The position numbers and the translations under genes are program-made. 64,000 nucleotides of DNA from Bradymonas sp963697525 (GTDB lineage Bacteria > Myxococcota_A > Bradymonadia > Bradymonadales > Bradymonadaceae): contig OY969087.1 in NCBI GenBank assembly GCA_963697525.1, positions 5,146,001 through 5,210,000 of the forward strand, read 5' to 3'. The notes under the pieces were generated by a model. It was given only the letters and a program-made list of their open reading frames with translations. It did no database searches and was not told the origin of the DNA. Positions 45,424 to 55,055 of the stretch are shown here, piece after piece; position 1 is the first letter of the stretch, and each line of letters opens with the position of its first letter.

Positions 45424-46431
45424 TCACACCACTTCCGGCTCGAACCCCGCCTGCACGATCATGTCGTAATCCCTCGACGTGCCCTGCCCGCCCGTAGTCA
45501 GGTAGCCCTCGGTGAACAGGGAATTGGCCGCGTACAGCGACAGCGGCTGCATATGGTCGAGCACGACCTCACGCCCACCGGCCACGCGCACATCTACGTC
45601 GGGGTGGACGAAGCGGAACATCGCCAGCGCCTTGAGGCAGTCCTGCGGGCGAAGGTGGGCCTCGCCGTCACCGTTGGCGGCGCGCTCGGCCACGTCGTCG
45701 CCCAGGGGCGTGCCCGGTCGGGGATTCAAGAAGTTCAGGGGCACCGACTCCACGCCGACCTCGCGCAGGGTCAACGCCAGGTCCACCCAGTCCTCGACCG
45801 TCTCCCCCATGCCGATGATGCCACCGCAGCACGCCTCCATGCCCGCACTCTTGGCCTTCTTGACCGTGTTCAGCCGGTCCTGGAAGGAGTGGGTGGAGAC
45901 CACGTTCTCGAAGTTGTTGCACGAGGTCTCCAGGTTGTGGTTGTACCGGTCGACCCCGGCCTCGCGCAGCTTCTCGGCCTGACCGTCCTTGAGGATGCCC
46001 AGCGAGGCGCACACGTTGAGCGGGTACGTCTCCTTGATGCGCCGGGTGGCCTCGCAGATGGTCTCCAGCTCGCGGTTGTTGGGCCCGCGGGTGGCCGTGA
46101 CCATGCAGTAGGTCACCGCGCCCTTCTCGAAGGCGGCCTTGGCGCCCTCGACCAGCTCGTCGACCTCCTGCATTTTGTAGCGCTCCACGCCGGTGTTGTA
46201 TTTGAGCGACTGGCTGCAGAACTTGCAGTCCTCCGGGCACACCCCGCTCTTGGCGTTTTGCAGCACGTGCACCCTGACCTTGCGGCCGTGGTAGCGCGAG
46301 CGCACCTTGAAGGCGGCGTGCAAGATGGCCAGCAACTCGTCGTCGGGCGCGTTGACCACCTCCAGCGCTTCCTCGCGCGAGATGGGATGTCCTTCCAGGA
46401 TGCGGTCAGCCAACTCATTCCAATTCGTCAT
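45424..46431 (-). CDS. bioB: Biotin synthase
   Basis: 335 residues. Radical SAM enzyme inserting sulfur into dethiobiotin. The [4Fe-4S] motif CPEDCKFC provides Cys65, Cys69 and Cys72, preceded by LQNAKSG. The later CGGIIGMGE and FLNPRPGTPL match the family. GAGGA lies upstream of the start on the minus strand. It heads the bio operon. Confidence 0.96.
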   Translation of the reverse strand: MTNWNELADRILEGHPISREEALEVVNAPDDELLAILHAAFKVRSRYHGRKVRVHVLQNAKSGVCPEDCKFCSQSLKYNTGVERYKMQEVDELVEGAKAAFEKGAVTYCMVTATRGPNNRELETICEATRRIKETYPLNVCASLGILKDGQAEKLREAGVDRYNHNLETSCNNFENVVSTHSFQDRLNTVKKAKSAGMEACCGGIIGMGETVEDWVDLALTLREVGVESVPLNFLNPRPGTPLGDDVAERAANGDGEAHLRPQDCLKALAMFRFVHPDVDVRVAGGREVVLDHMQPLSLYAANSLFTEGYLTTGGQGTSRDYDMIVQAGFEPEVV

Positions 46432-46731
46432 TGTCCATTCCTCGACTACGTCGTCCTCGCCGCAACGGCGCTATGTTAGTGGGTGCTTAGTTATGTGTCC
46501 TGTGCCGACGTGTCAAGATCCCGACATGATGCGCCCCTTGGGGCCACGCGACGTCCCCGTCGATTGCGTCCTCGACAAGCGTGGCCATGCGGGTTAAACT
46601 GCTCGCGAAGCTGTAATAAGTTGGTGAGAGTCGAGATCGCTTGGCTCTTGTGAGAGCATTATCCGGGTCGTGTCGGCGAGGGAGATGTCCGTCGTATTGT
46701 GCCCCCATTTGTACTCCAAGGACTGGACGAA
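46432..46731. other. 300-base divergent intergenic region (bioB / R2-like)
   Basis: No gene is seen. It lies between bioB (minus) and the R2-like gene (plus) and should contain both promoters. I looked for a BirA or BioR operator and saw no convincing palindrome. Confidence 0.5.
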
Positions 46732-47610
46732 ATGGTCACACGGTCGTTGAACACGCGAACTCTGCACGCCCATTCGGTTCCCATGCGCCTGTACGAGGCA
46801 GCCAAGGGAGCCGGCGGCTGGAACCCCTCGAGCCTGGACTTCACCGAGGACCGCCACGATTGGCAGAGCCTCGACGGACCGTCGCGGCTGCCCATTTTGG
46901 CGCTGACGGTCTTGGCCACCGATTGCCTGCACGCCCAGATGCGCAACTGCACCATCTTGCAATTGGGGATCGAGGAGTACGGTAACTTCGAGGAGAGCTT
47001 GTGCTTCTCGTCGTTGGCCTTTGAGACGGCGCGCTTTGCCGAGCTGTACAACCGGATCTTGCAGGACACCATCCCGCTGGTCGGTGACCCGGAACGCTTT
47101 CGCCACTCGCGCTTCCAATCCACCTTCACCGAACACATGCCCCAGATCTTGGAGCGTCTGCGTACGTCGTCTTCTCCGAAAGACCTTATCAAGGCGCTGA
47201 CCTACTTCGGCCCCATCGGCAAGGGCATCTTGGGGGCCACCGGCATCCATGTGCTGTGCTCGTTTCTCGACGATCTCGACATCATGCCCACGCTGCGCGC
47301 CGCGCTCGACGAGGAAAAACGCTCCATCCGACGCCACGCCGAGTTCGCGACCTATTTTATCGGCCGGCTGCTCGAGGAACGCCCCGCTCTGTGGGAGACC
47401 GTCGAGGAGACGATGACCTCGGCCTTCGAGCCGGCGATCGGGGACGTGCGCGAATTCTACGACCGCTACAATCCGTCGATGCTCGCCCGCGCCGAGGCGG
47501 TGACGTTCGCCGTCGAACAATTCTCGCGCGGCTACGAGCAACTCGAGATGGTGCGCGCGCGACAGCCCAGCCGCGCGCACGCCCCCGTGCTGCGCACCTC
47601 GCTAGCTTGA
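46732..47610 (+). CDS. R2-like (ferritin-fold) protein without the usual metal ligands
   Basis: 292 residues from ATG 46732, with AAGGA about ten bases upstream. The region WNPSSLDFTEDRHDW and the helical FSSLAFETARFAELYNRIL align by eye with the R2lox/ribonucleotide reductase beta fold (WDP..IDFS.DR.DW; FEEAKH). The ligand positions are changed: Glu-Ala-Lys-His of R2lox reads Thr-Ala-Arg-Phe, and the second DExRH reads DEEKRS. A diiron centre is therefore unlikely. It may be a structural or regulatory relative. The HAD gene follows after 64 bases. Confidence 0.7.
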   Translation: MVTRSLNTRTLHAHSVPMRLYEAAKGAGGWNPSSLDFTEDRHDWQSLDGPSRLPILALTVLATDCLHAQMRNCTILQLGIEEYGNFEESLCFSSLAFETARFAELYNRILQDTIPLVGDPERFRHSRFQSTFTEHMPQILERLRTSSSPKDLIKALTYFGPIGKGILGATGIHVLCSFLDDLDIMPTLRAALDEEKRSIRRHAEFATYFIGRLLEERPALWETVEETMTSAFEPAIGDVREFYDRYNPSMLARAEAVTFAVEQFSRGYEQLEMVRARQPSRAHAPVLRTSLA

Positions 47611-47674
47611 CCTTCGAGCGGCGGCCCCCATGGTTGGGGGCAAATGCCAACGCTCTTTTGGAAGTGAGCCCGCG

Positions 47675-48529
47675 ATGCCGCCATCCTCGCCGATCTCGGT
47701 CGACGATCTCTTCGACAACTACGACGCCCTGCTCATCGACGCGTACGGCGTGCTCGTCCACTCCGACAGCGCCTTCGACGGCGCCGTGCAGTTTGTCGAG
47801 CGCCTACGGCGACAGGGCATGCCCTTTGTCATCATCACCAACGACGCGTCTCGGCTGCCCGGGTCGTGCGCGTCGAAGTATCGCCGCGACGGCCTCGACA
47901 TCGACGCCGACCAGATCGTCACCTCCGGCTCGCTGACCAGCGACTATTTCGCCCGCCACGAGCTTGGCGGCGCCACCTGTCTGGTGCTGGGCACCGCTGA
48001 TTCGGCCGAGTATGCCGTGCGCGCCGGCGCCCAGCTCGTCGACGCCGACGACGGAGACTTCGACGTCCTGATGATCGGTGACGAGTCGGGCTACGACTTC
48101 GTTCCCACCGTCGACGCCGCGTTGACCACGCTGTTTCGCAAGCTCGACGCCGGCGAGCCCGTCCACCTGCTGCTTCCCAATCCCGACCTCATCTACCAGC
48201 GTTCCGAGTCCAGCTTCGGCTTCACCAGCGGCAGCATCGCCGGTCTCTTCGAAACGGCGCTGCGCGCGCGCTATCCGGGCGCCGCGCACGAGACGGTCAC
48301 CTTCCATCGCTTGGGAAAGCCCTACGCGCCGATGTTCGAGCGCGCCGTCGAGTTGCTGGGCACCCGCCGCTGCGCGGTGCTCGGCGACCAACTCGCCACC
48401 GACATCAAGGGCGCCAACGACTTTGGCCTGGATTCGGTGTTGGTGGCCACGGGGTTGACCGACGTCGACAACACCCTGCGCCACTCGGACATCCAGCCCG
48501 ACTTCGTGCTGCGCTCGCTGTGCTCTTGA
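47675..48529 (+). CDS. HAD-superfamily hydrolase (NagD/HAD-IIA type)
   Basis: 284 residues from ATG 47675. Motif I is ALLIDAYGVLVHS, with the nucleophile Asp and the DxYGVL form common in the NagD group. Motif II is FVIITNDAS, and the C-terminal LGKPYAPMFERA and VLGDQLATDIKGAND supply the Lys and acidic motifs. Expected to be a cytoplasmic phosphatase, possibly for a sugar phosphate or nucleotide; the substrate cannot be told from sequence. It shares a direction with the R2-like gene. Confidence 0.88.
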   Translation: MPPSSPISVDDLFDNYDALLIDAYGVLVHSDSAFDGAVQFVERLRRQGMPFVIITNDASRLPGSCASKYRRDGLDIDADQIVTSGSLTSDYFARHELGGATCLVLGTADSAEYAVRAGAQLVDADDGDFDVLMIGDESGYDFVPTVDAALTTLFRKLDAGEPVHLLLPNPDLIYQRSESSFGFTSGSIAGLFETALRARYPGAAHETVTFHRLGKPYAPMFERAVELLGTRRCAVLGDQLATDIKGANDFGLDSVLVATGLTDVDNTLRHSDIQPDFVLRSLCS

Positions 48530-49069
48530 GGGAAACGTCCGGCCAAGAAAAGTGAGATGCCTCTCCGGTGGGTTAATCCGAAGAGGCATCTCAGAAGGGA
48601 CGTCAGGGATGTTCCTGCACCCAATGGGAGAAAGGCGCAGGTTGACGTTGGGCTCTCGCCCAGCCCCCGGTCTTCGCGCGCATGGGAAATGGGATGAAGG
48701 GACGCGCGTACAACCGAAAGCTCGTGTGTTGTGACGACCTAACCTTAGTGCAACACGCTTGCCAACCTCCGTGCCTATCTCTAAAAAACCACCAAAACAA
48801 CCCAAACATCAATAAAAACCACTATAAACCAGACACTTACGCCACCAAAAAAATCAAACCCGAGGCATCGCACGGCGTTGCGTTGGAAACACAACTGCGT
48901 GAAAGGCGGCAACTCCGCCTTCCACCCGGAAGCTGCAGTTGCCACTCTACCGGCAACCCCACTTTCCACCCCGATGCCACTCGTGTTCGGTTAAGCTATT
49001 TTACCGCTTTGACGGCAACTTTGGAGCGACGGCGTCCCTGCGCGTCCCTGCCGTCGTCGCTTCGCCAGC
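48530..49069. other. 540-base intergenic region with A/C-rich tract
   Basis: No gene is supported. It contains the stem-loop at 48553-48593 and then, from about 48775 to 48865, a stretch of almost only A, C and T on the plus strand (for example AAAAAACCACCAAAACAACC), quite unlike the GC-rich surroundings. GGCAAC/GTTGCC boxes recur at about 48908-48960. A small open frame on the minus strand (48781-48969) shows no protein features. Confidence 0.6.
48553..48593. terminator. Stem-loop after the HAD gene
   Basis: TGAGATGCCTCT (48553-48564) and AGAGGCATCTCA (48582-48593) form a perfect 12-base inverted repeat with a 17-base loop, 24 bases after the HAD stop. No T run follows, so it may be a terminator helped by other factors. 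Confidence 0.6.
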
Positions 49070-49762
49070 CTAGTCGGGCTCGACGCCCAGCGTGCGACAG
49101 GTCTCGGAGGTGTCGACCTCACCGAGCTCCGGGGCCGTGCCCAGCAGGCGGTCTCCGGAGAGCATCGTCACGCCGAACCAGTAGTGCTCGTTTTTGAAAT
49201 GATGGAGCCGGTGATTCTGCCACAACCGCCGGTAAAGGCGCGTGCGCGGCTTGTAATTGACGTGGATGAGGAAGTGGGTCCACTCGTAGGCCAGGCTCAG
49301 CGAGCCGTAGGCGGCAAGCCCCATGAAGAAGACGCGCAACTGAGGCGCGACCACAAACCAGGTGGCGATCCCCACGGGCAACACGATCAACAGCGAGCGC
49401 ATGGGGATGAAGACGTCGTCGACGCGCCAGGGGTCGCGGTGGTGCTCGCGGTGTTTGCGCGCCAGATGCAGATCGAAGCGGCGCCCGAACAGTTCGACGG
49501 GCTTGAAGTGCAAGATCAGCACGTGAATCAACCACTCCTGCATCGGCCAGAACAGCAGAATCATCGCTGGGATGAGCGCGTCCCACAGATTCCAGCCGCC
49601 GACCACGAACCGGCCGATCCAGCCCACCAGGGCCGTCGAAGCCAGAATCCAGGGCGTGGGAAAGCCGAAGAATTTGCCGGCGGCCTCCCGCAGGCTGTCG
49701 CGTTCCAGAAAACGTCGCCCGTCGATGCCCGGCTGCTCGGTGACCGCTGCGTGCTGACTCAT
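49070..49762 (-). CDS. Fatty acid hydroxylase/sterol desaturase-family membrane protein
   Basis: 230 residues from the internal ATG at 49762 (MSQHAAVTEQPG), because the 35 codons upstream are unlike coding sequence. Four hydrophobic helices are present. The eight-histidine di-iron signature of the family is visible: HLARKHREHHRDP, a WTHFLIHVNY helix and QNHRLHHFKNEHYWFG. It should hydroxylate or desaturate a lipid at the membrane. The substrate is unknown. Confidence 0.85.
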   Translation of the reverse strand: MSQHAAVTEQPGIDGRRFLERDSLREAAGKFFGFPTPWILASTALVGWIGRFVVGGWNLWDALIPAMILLFWPMQEWLIHVLILHFKPVELFGRRFDLHLARKHREHHRDPWRVDDVFIPMRSLLIVLPVGIATWFVVAPQLRVFFMGLAAYGSLSLAYEWTHFLIHVNYKPRTRLYRRLWQNHRLHHFKNEHYWFGVTMLSGDRLLGTAPELGEVDTSETCRTLGVEPD

Positions 49763-50054
49763 GGACTGACCGTGGGGTGAGGAGCGACGATGAGGGTGAG
49801 CGTACGGGCCAGATTCCCAAAACATGACTCGCCAGTCAATCCTAAGTCCCTCCGGCCAATTCGCCAACCGGCGTTCCCCCTAAAAGGCATGCGTCGCGGA
49901 CAGGCCATTGCTAAATTTAGCTGGAGTTTCGGTTGAAATGTGATTCCGCTATGATTAGTAAAGCATTCTGTATCGATAGATCTGAATTGGCCGCAGACGT
50001 CTTCGCTGGGAAGGGGTCGAGCGGTTACTGCGCGAATTATATACGAGGATTCCT

Positions 50055-52820
50055 ATGGCACGGCTGCAATGGCAAAAGACCGCGAGTCGCGGACGGGTCT
50101 ACCCCGCTCTGTTACTGGCGGTGGTGACGGCCGCACTGACGCTGTCGGTTGGCTGCGGCGATAACGGCGGCACGCCCCACAAGGGCATCGAGATCTCCGA
50201 GGGCGGTGACGCCGGGATGGGAGACGGGGGCGCCGATGCAGGTGACATGGCGGACGCCACGTCGGTCACCCGCGTCGCGGTGCCGGTGGCCGTCGAGACG
50301 GTGCTCGCCAGCGACACGGTCGCCGCGGGCACGCCGGTGTCGGTCGACTGCCAGTTGCTCGACGCCGACGGCAACCAGGTAGCGACGCCCGACGGGGCCG
50401 ATCCCAAGCTCATCTACTCGCCGGAGCAGTCGTTCATAGAACAAGACCCGATGTCGCTGGTGCCCACGGTCGCCGGCCAGGCGACGGTGGCCTGCCAGTT
50501 TCCCAGCCTGAGTCTGGTCGACGACACCCCGGCGGTGCTCAACATCGAGCCCGGCCAGCCGCACACTGTGGTCACCACGTTGGACACCAACATCGTGACC
50601 GCCGGCGACTCGGCGACGGCCACCTGCGCGGTCTTCGACGCCTATGGCAACAAGGTCGAGGGCGCCGACACCACCGTGAACGTGGACACCAGCGGCGCGG
50701 GCATCGACGTCAACGACCACACCGTGACCATCACCCAGGCGGGCGTGCACACCATCACCTGCAGCGCCGACGGCGACAGCGAGGAGCGCGGCGCCCCCTT
50801 GGAGGTCAACCCCGCCCTGCCCGCGCACCTGGCCATCTCCAAGCAGCCCGACCTGCCCTACTATGACATCGACCAGGTCGTGAGCATCCCCGCCATCGTC
50901 ACCGACGAGTATGGCAACCAGGTCGAGGACGCCCACGTCTCCTACGACAGCCAGCCGGCCGGCCAGCCCTTCGGCCACGGCCGCTTCCGCTATCAGCAGG
51001 AGGGCACCTACACGGTGACCGCCACCGTCGACGGGGACACCAAGGACGACGCCGTGCTGCAGGACTCCGTCGAGATCGTCGTCGACGGCCAGGGCCCCAA
51101 TATCCAATGCGTCTCGCCGGCCGACGGCGACATGCGCGACGCCGCCCCCGGCGACACCGTCACCTTCCGCGGCAAAGTCACCGACGCCCAGGGCGTCGAC
51201 TCGGTCACGGTCAACAACAACCCGGTGACCGTCGCCGCCGACGGCACCTTCGAGGCGCCGGTGACCGTGCGCTTCGGCATCAACTTCGTCGACATCCGCG
51301 CCACCGACGCGGCCACCGGTCAGTACCAGCAGGAAAACAGCACCACCTGCGCGTTTCTGACCTCCAAGAAATGGGGCCCGGAGGACGGCTTTCTGTCCGA
51401 CGCCGTCTCCCTGTGGGTCGGCCAGGAGTCGGTCGACGACAACAACTACAGCGACCCCCTCGACAGCCTCAACGACGTGCTGCACACCGTGCTCAACAGC
51501 AACGGGTTGCACGACCAGTTGGATACTTCGCTGCGCGCCAACAACCCGTTGGCCAGCGGCGATGTTGGTTGCACTTTTTTGGGGTGCTTGTACCACTACA
51601 ATATCGAGTACCGGGGCAGCCGTCTCAACGGCCCCCACGACACCCGCCTGACGCTCATCCAGGATGGCATGAACCTGCATGCGGTGGTGCGTGACGTCCA
51701 GATCGACCTCAAGGAGACCACCCTGGGCCTCTCCGGCACGGTCATCGTCGACTCGCTGACCGGTGACCTGGATGTGAAGCTGCGCCTGAACAACGGCCGG
51801 CCCGACGTCCAGCTTCAGTCCAACTCCGTGAGCGTCACCTCCGGCCACATCACCATCGACTTCAACGGCACCCCCGGCTGGCTCGACAACATCATCAGCA
51901 GCCTGGTCCAGGGCACGCTCAAGTCGATGATCGAAGACCAGGTCAAAAACTTCCTGCAAAACCAACTGCAAGGCACGCTGGACAATATGGTCAGCGGGCT
52001 GGATGTCAGCGCGCTGGGCTCGACCTTCCACGTGCCGCGCCTCGACGGCAGCGGGGACCTGGCGCTGAACTTCGGCGTCGACTTCTCCAGCCTGTCGACC
52101 ACCGCGGCGCGCGTGCTGTTCGGCCTGGGCACCAAGTTCACCCCCGCGGTCATCGAGCGGGCGACCCCGTCACTGGGCGTACCCATGCCCCAGGGCGACA
52201 ACCTGTTGAGCACCGACCCGGGCCGGCCGATCTCGGCAGGCATCCACATCGGCACGCTCAACCAGGTGCTGCACGCGCTGTGGCGCGGCGGGCTATTCGA
52301 CGCCAGCGTCAACAGCTCGGCCATCGGCGCCACCTTCCCGCAAGGCACCCAGATCGAGCTGTCCACCGCCCTGCCGCCGGTCGTCGCCCTGCAGGGGCCC
52401 GGCAAGCTCAACTTGATGCTGGGCGCGGTCAATATGTCCATCGTCTACCCGGGCCTATTCGACGAGCCGGTCAACGTGCGGGTGGGCGCGGTGGCCCGCA
52501 CCGGCGTGTCGCTGAACGGGTCGAACCTGAGCTTCCAGAATATCCAGATCAACGAGCTGTACTTCAGCCCGGTGGGCATCACGCTCGACTCCAACTCGAG
52601 AGCCGTGCTGGAGTCCTTCCTCAAAGACCTGCTACAAAACGTTATCGACACCTCGCTGAACAACGCCCTGCCGGCGCTGCCCATCCCCAGCTTCGGGATT
52701 CCGCAGTCGCTGGGTCAATACGGTTTGCCCGCCGGTAGCTCGCTGGGCATCGTCAATCCGGCGCTGGGCGGCACCACGCGACACTTCTTGCTCAAAGGCG
52801 ACTTCGGAGTCCTCCCATGA
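50055..52820 (+). CDS. Lipoprotein with Ig-like repeats and a BPI/TULIP-like lipid-binding region
   Basis: 921 residues. GAGGA six bases before the start. Lipobox LSVGC is followed by an Asp/Gly-rich linker. About 75-345 consists of bacterial Ig-like repeats (AAGTPVSVDCQLLDADGNQV; TAGDSATATCAVFDAYGNKV). About 345-445 looks like a further Ig/Big-type domain. The C-terminal half resembles the two barrels of BPI/LBP by motif: a Pro-containing acidic-hydrophobic strand, TPGWLDNIISSL near 605 then an amphipathic helix, and later LNQVLHALWRGGLF near 735 and a closing ALPALPIPSFG. By analogy it could hold a lipid in an elongated cavity at the envelope. It overlaps its paralog by four bases. Confidence 0.72.
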   Translation: MARLQWQKTASRGRVYPALLLAVVTAALTLSVGCGDNGGTPHKGIEISEGGDAGMGDGGADAGDMADATSVTRVAVPVAVETVLASDTVAAGTPVSVDCQLLDADGNQVATPDGADPKLIYSPEQSFIEQDPMSLVPTVAGQATVACQFPSLSLVDDTPAVLNIEPGQPHTVVTTLDTNIVTAGDSATATCAVFDAYGNKVEGADTTVNVDTSGAGIDVNDHTVTITQAGVHTITCSADGDSEERGAPLEVNPALPAHLAISKQPDLPYYDIDQVVSIPAIVTDEYGNQVEDAHVSYDSQPAGQPFGHGRFRYQQEGTYTVTATVDGDTKDDAVLQDSVEIVVDGQGPNIQCVSPADGDMRDAAPGDTVTFRGKVTDAQGVDSVTVNNNPVTVAADGTFEAPVTVRFGINFVDIRATDAATGQYQQENSTTCAFLTSKKWGPEDGFLSDAVSLWVGQESVDDNNYSDPLDSLNDVLHTVLNSNGLHDQLDTSLRANNPLASGDVGCTFLGCLYHYNIEYRGSRLNGPHDTRLTLIQDGMNLHAVVRDVQIDLKETTLGLSGTVIVDSLTGDLDVKLRLNNGRPDVQLQSNSVSVTSGHITIDFNGTPGWLDNIISSLVQGTLKSMIEDQVKNFLQNQLQGTLDNMVSGLDVSALGSTFHVPRLDGSGDLALNFGVDFSSLSTTAARVLFGLGTKFTPAVIERATPSLGVPMPQGDNLLSTDPGRPISAGIHIGTLNQVLHALWRGGLFDASVNSSAIGATFPQGTQIELSTALPPVVALQGPGKLNLMLGAVNMSIVYPGLFDEPVNVRVGAVARTGVSLNGSNLSFQNIQINELYFSPVGITLDSNSRAVLESFLKDLLQNVIDTSLNNALPALPIPSFGIPQSLGQYGLPAGSSLGIVNPALGGTTRHFLLKGDFGVLP

Positions 52821-55012
52821 CCAACCGACAATCCCACAATGCTCGCTTGCTGCTGGTGGCGCTGTGCGCCGCCGGTGTGCTCACCGCGACCGGTTGCGGC
52901 GACTCGTCGACCGGCGGAACGACCAACCACGTGCAGGCCGGCGCCGACGCGGGCACCGACAGCGCCGGGGGCGTGGACCTGAACCTCGCCGCCAGCCTGC
53001 AGGTCGCCCTGGACCCGGCGCGCGGCGTCTACCACACCGGCGCCAACCTCACGCCCACCGCCATCGTCTACGACGGCCACGGCGAGACCATGGGCGCGGT
53101 CAACGTCAAGTGGACGGTCACCCCCGCCGACCTGGTCACCGAGGACAGCGGCAAGTACAAGCTCGACGACGTCGGTGACGTCACCTTCAAGGCCTGCACC
53201 GTCGACGACGGCGTCGACGGCGTGCCCGTGTGCGGCCAGAAAAAGATCGTCGTCGACCGCGTCTCGCCCACCGTCGAGATCACCAAACCCGCCCCGGGCG
53301 CCTGGCTGGGCGCCGACGGATCCCAGACGGTCACCGTCGAGGGCACCGTCAGCGACACCCACGGCGAGCTGCACGCCTTCGTCGACGGCCAGGGCGTCGA
53401 CCTCGACGACAACGGCCACTTCTCGACGACCATCGAGCCCGACTTCGGCGTCAACCACCTCGAGGTCGTCGCCACCGACGGGGTCACCCGCGCCAGCGGC
53501 CAGTCCATGCTCGACTTCATCTGGGCGCCGGCCTGGTACGACATGAGCGACACCGCCACCGCCACCGCCTTTAGCTTCGACGACGGGCTGGTCCTCGACC
53601 TGGGCCAGCGCTTCTTCGACGACGGCCAACTGCCCCAGCAGCCCGACGAGTCCACCTTCGTCACCCAGGACCTGGCCGATATCCTGACCCTGCTGGTCCA
53701 GAATATCGACTTCATGAGCCAGATCCCCGACCCGGTCCTCGACACCTCCTCGGGTCAGTTGCACATCACCGACCTGACGCTGGGCCAGCCCCAGATCGTG
53801 CTCGACCTGACCGACACCGGCGCCGAGCTGTACATCTGGGTGCCCTCGGTGGTCATGCAGACTCAGGGCGGGGTGGCGTTCAACTCCCAGACGCTCGACC
53901 TGACCGGCTCGATCACCGCCGACCTCGCCGGCTACGCCGAGCTGAGCATCGACAAGCCCGGCCCCGGCCAGCCCTTCGAGGCGCAGGTCGACGACATCGA
54001 CCTGGCCCTGCAAAACGCTCACAGCAACTTCGTGAGCGCCCAGGCCAACGCGGTGTTCAAACTCGCCGAGAGCGCGCTGCGCAACAAGATCGAGACCATC
54101 CTCGTGGGCACGCTGCGCTCCCAATTCGTCGACCAACTGCCCACCTTGTTGGCCAACGCGCTCAACTCGGTCGAAGACCAGCTCAGCGGGCTGAGCTTCG
54201 ACCTCAACACCGACTTCACCGACCCGCTGACCGTCTCGCTCGACGGGAGCATCGACAACTTCCAGACGAGCTACCGCAACTCCATGAAGGCGGTGCTGTC
54301 CACCGACGTCAGCGCCAACAAGGCCCCCGCGCTCACGGGCACGCCGGGCATCCCGCTGGCCACCGAGTACACCAGCGACATCCCGCTGTTCCAGTCCAGC
54401 CGCGCCCAGGTGGGCGTGCGCCTGGGGCTGCTCAACGGCTTGCTGCACGCGCTGTGGGAGTCGGGTTTTCTGGAGATCGACCTGACCGACCTGATGCCGT
54501 CGCAATACGCGGGCATGACCGACAAGGCCACCCTGTCGGTCAAGCTGCAGCCGGTGCTCTCGCCGCCCAAAGCCGGCGAGCCCTACGACTTCATGTTGCG
54601 CGCCGGCCAGATGGAGATCGAGGCGCACCTTCTGAACCAGGTGGACACCTACGCGGTCAACCTGCAGGTGGGCATCTTGATGTCGCTGGCGGACAACTCC
54701 ATCTCGATCACCGTGCCCGACCCGCCCGAGGTCACCGCCTGGGTCAAGAACACCACCGGCGATCACGCCGTGCTCGACGACGCCACCATCAAGGGCCTGA
54801 TCCTCAACCAGGTGTGGCCGCAGATCGAACAGACCCTCCAGCAAGGGCTGTCCTTCCAGTTGCCGGTGCCGTCGTTATCGGGGCTGTCCACCCTCGCCCC
54901 CACCCTGAGCAATTTGGATGTGCAATTCCTGCTGAACCGCCCGGTAGAGTACCGCGACGGCTTCATCATGTTCGACGCCATGCTCCAGGGCACCCTGCCG
55001 CTGGGCCAATAG
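52817..55012 (+). CDS. Lipoprotein with a BPI/TULIP-like lipid-binding region (paralog of 50055-52820)
   Basis: 731 residues. Lipobox TATGC and an Asp/Ala/Gly-rich linker, then fewer Ig-like domains than its neighbour (about 55-225, e.g. PTVEITKPAPGAWLGADGS). From about 240 the chain follows the same plan: SALRNKIETILVGTLRSQ near 418, GLLNGLLHALWESGFLEIDL near 538 and a late SFQLPVPSLSGL. The ATG overlaps the previous stop (ATGA), so the pair is co-translated and probably works together. Both lack enzymatic motifs. Confidence 0.72.
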   Translation: MTNRQSHNARLLLVALCAAGVLTATGCGDSSTGGTTNHVQAGADAGTDSAGGVDLNLAASLQVALDPARGVYHTGANLTPTAIVYDGHGETMGAVNVKWTVTPADLVTEDSGKYKLDDVGDVTFKACTVDDGVDGVPVCGQKKIVVDRVSPTVEITKPAPGAWLGADGSQTVTVEGTVSDTHGELHAFVDGQGVDLDDNGHFSTTIEPDFGVNHLEVVATDGVTRASGQSMLDFIWAPAWYDMSDTATATAFSFDDGLVLDLGQRFFDDGQLPQQPDESTFVTQDLADILTLLVQNIDFMSQIPDPVLDTSSGQLHITDLTLGQPQIVLDLTDTGAELYIWVPSVVMQTQGGVAFNSQTLDLTGSITADLAGYAELSIDKPGPGQPFEAQVDDIDLALQNAHSNFVSAQANAVFKLAESALRNKIETILVGTLRSQFVDQLPTLLANALNSVEDQLSGLSFDLNTDFTDPLTVSLDGSIDNFQTSYRNSMKAVLSTDVSANKAPALTGTPGIPLATEYTSDIPLFQSSRAQVGVRLGLLNGLLHALWESGFLEIDLTDLMPSQYAGMTDKATLSVKLQPVLSPPKAGEPYDFMLRAGQMEIEAHLLNQVDTYAVNLQVGILMSLADNSISITVPDPPEVTAWVKNTTGDHAVLDDATIKGLILNQVWPQIEQTLQQGLSFQLPVPSLSGLSTLAPTLSNLDVQFLLNRPVEYRDGFIMFDAMLQGTLPLGQ

Positions 55013-55055
55013 GCGACGTGTCGAGCGGCCCGCCGCGGGCCGCTCGTCTCACGCC

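Noticed and set aside
46597..46626. Possible BirA-type operator (GGTTAAAC...GTAATAAG)
   Set aside because: It does not match the TTGTAACC-type palindrome of known BirA sites and lies far from the bioB start.
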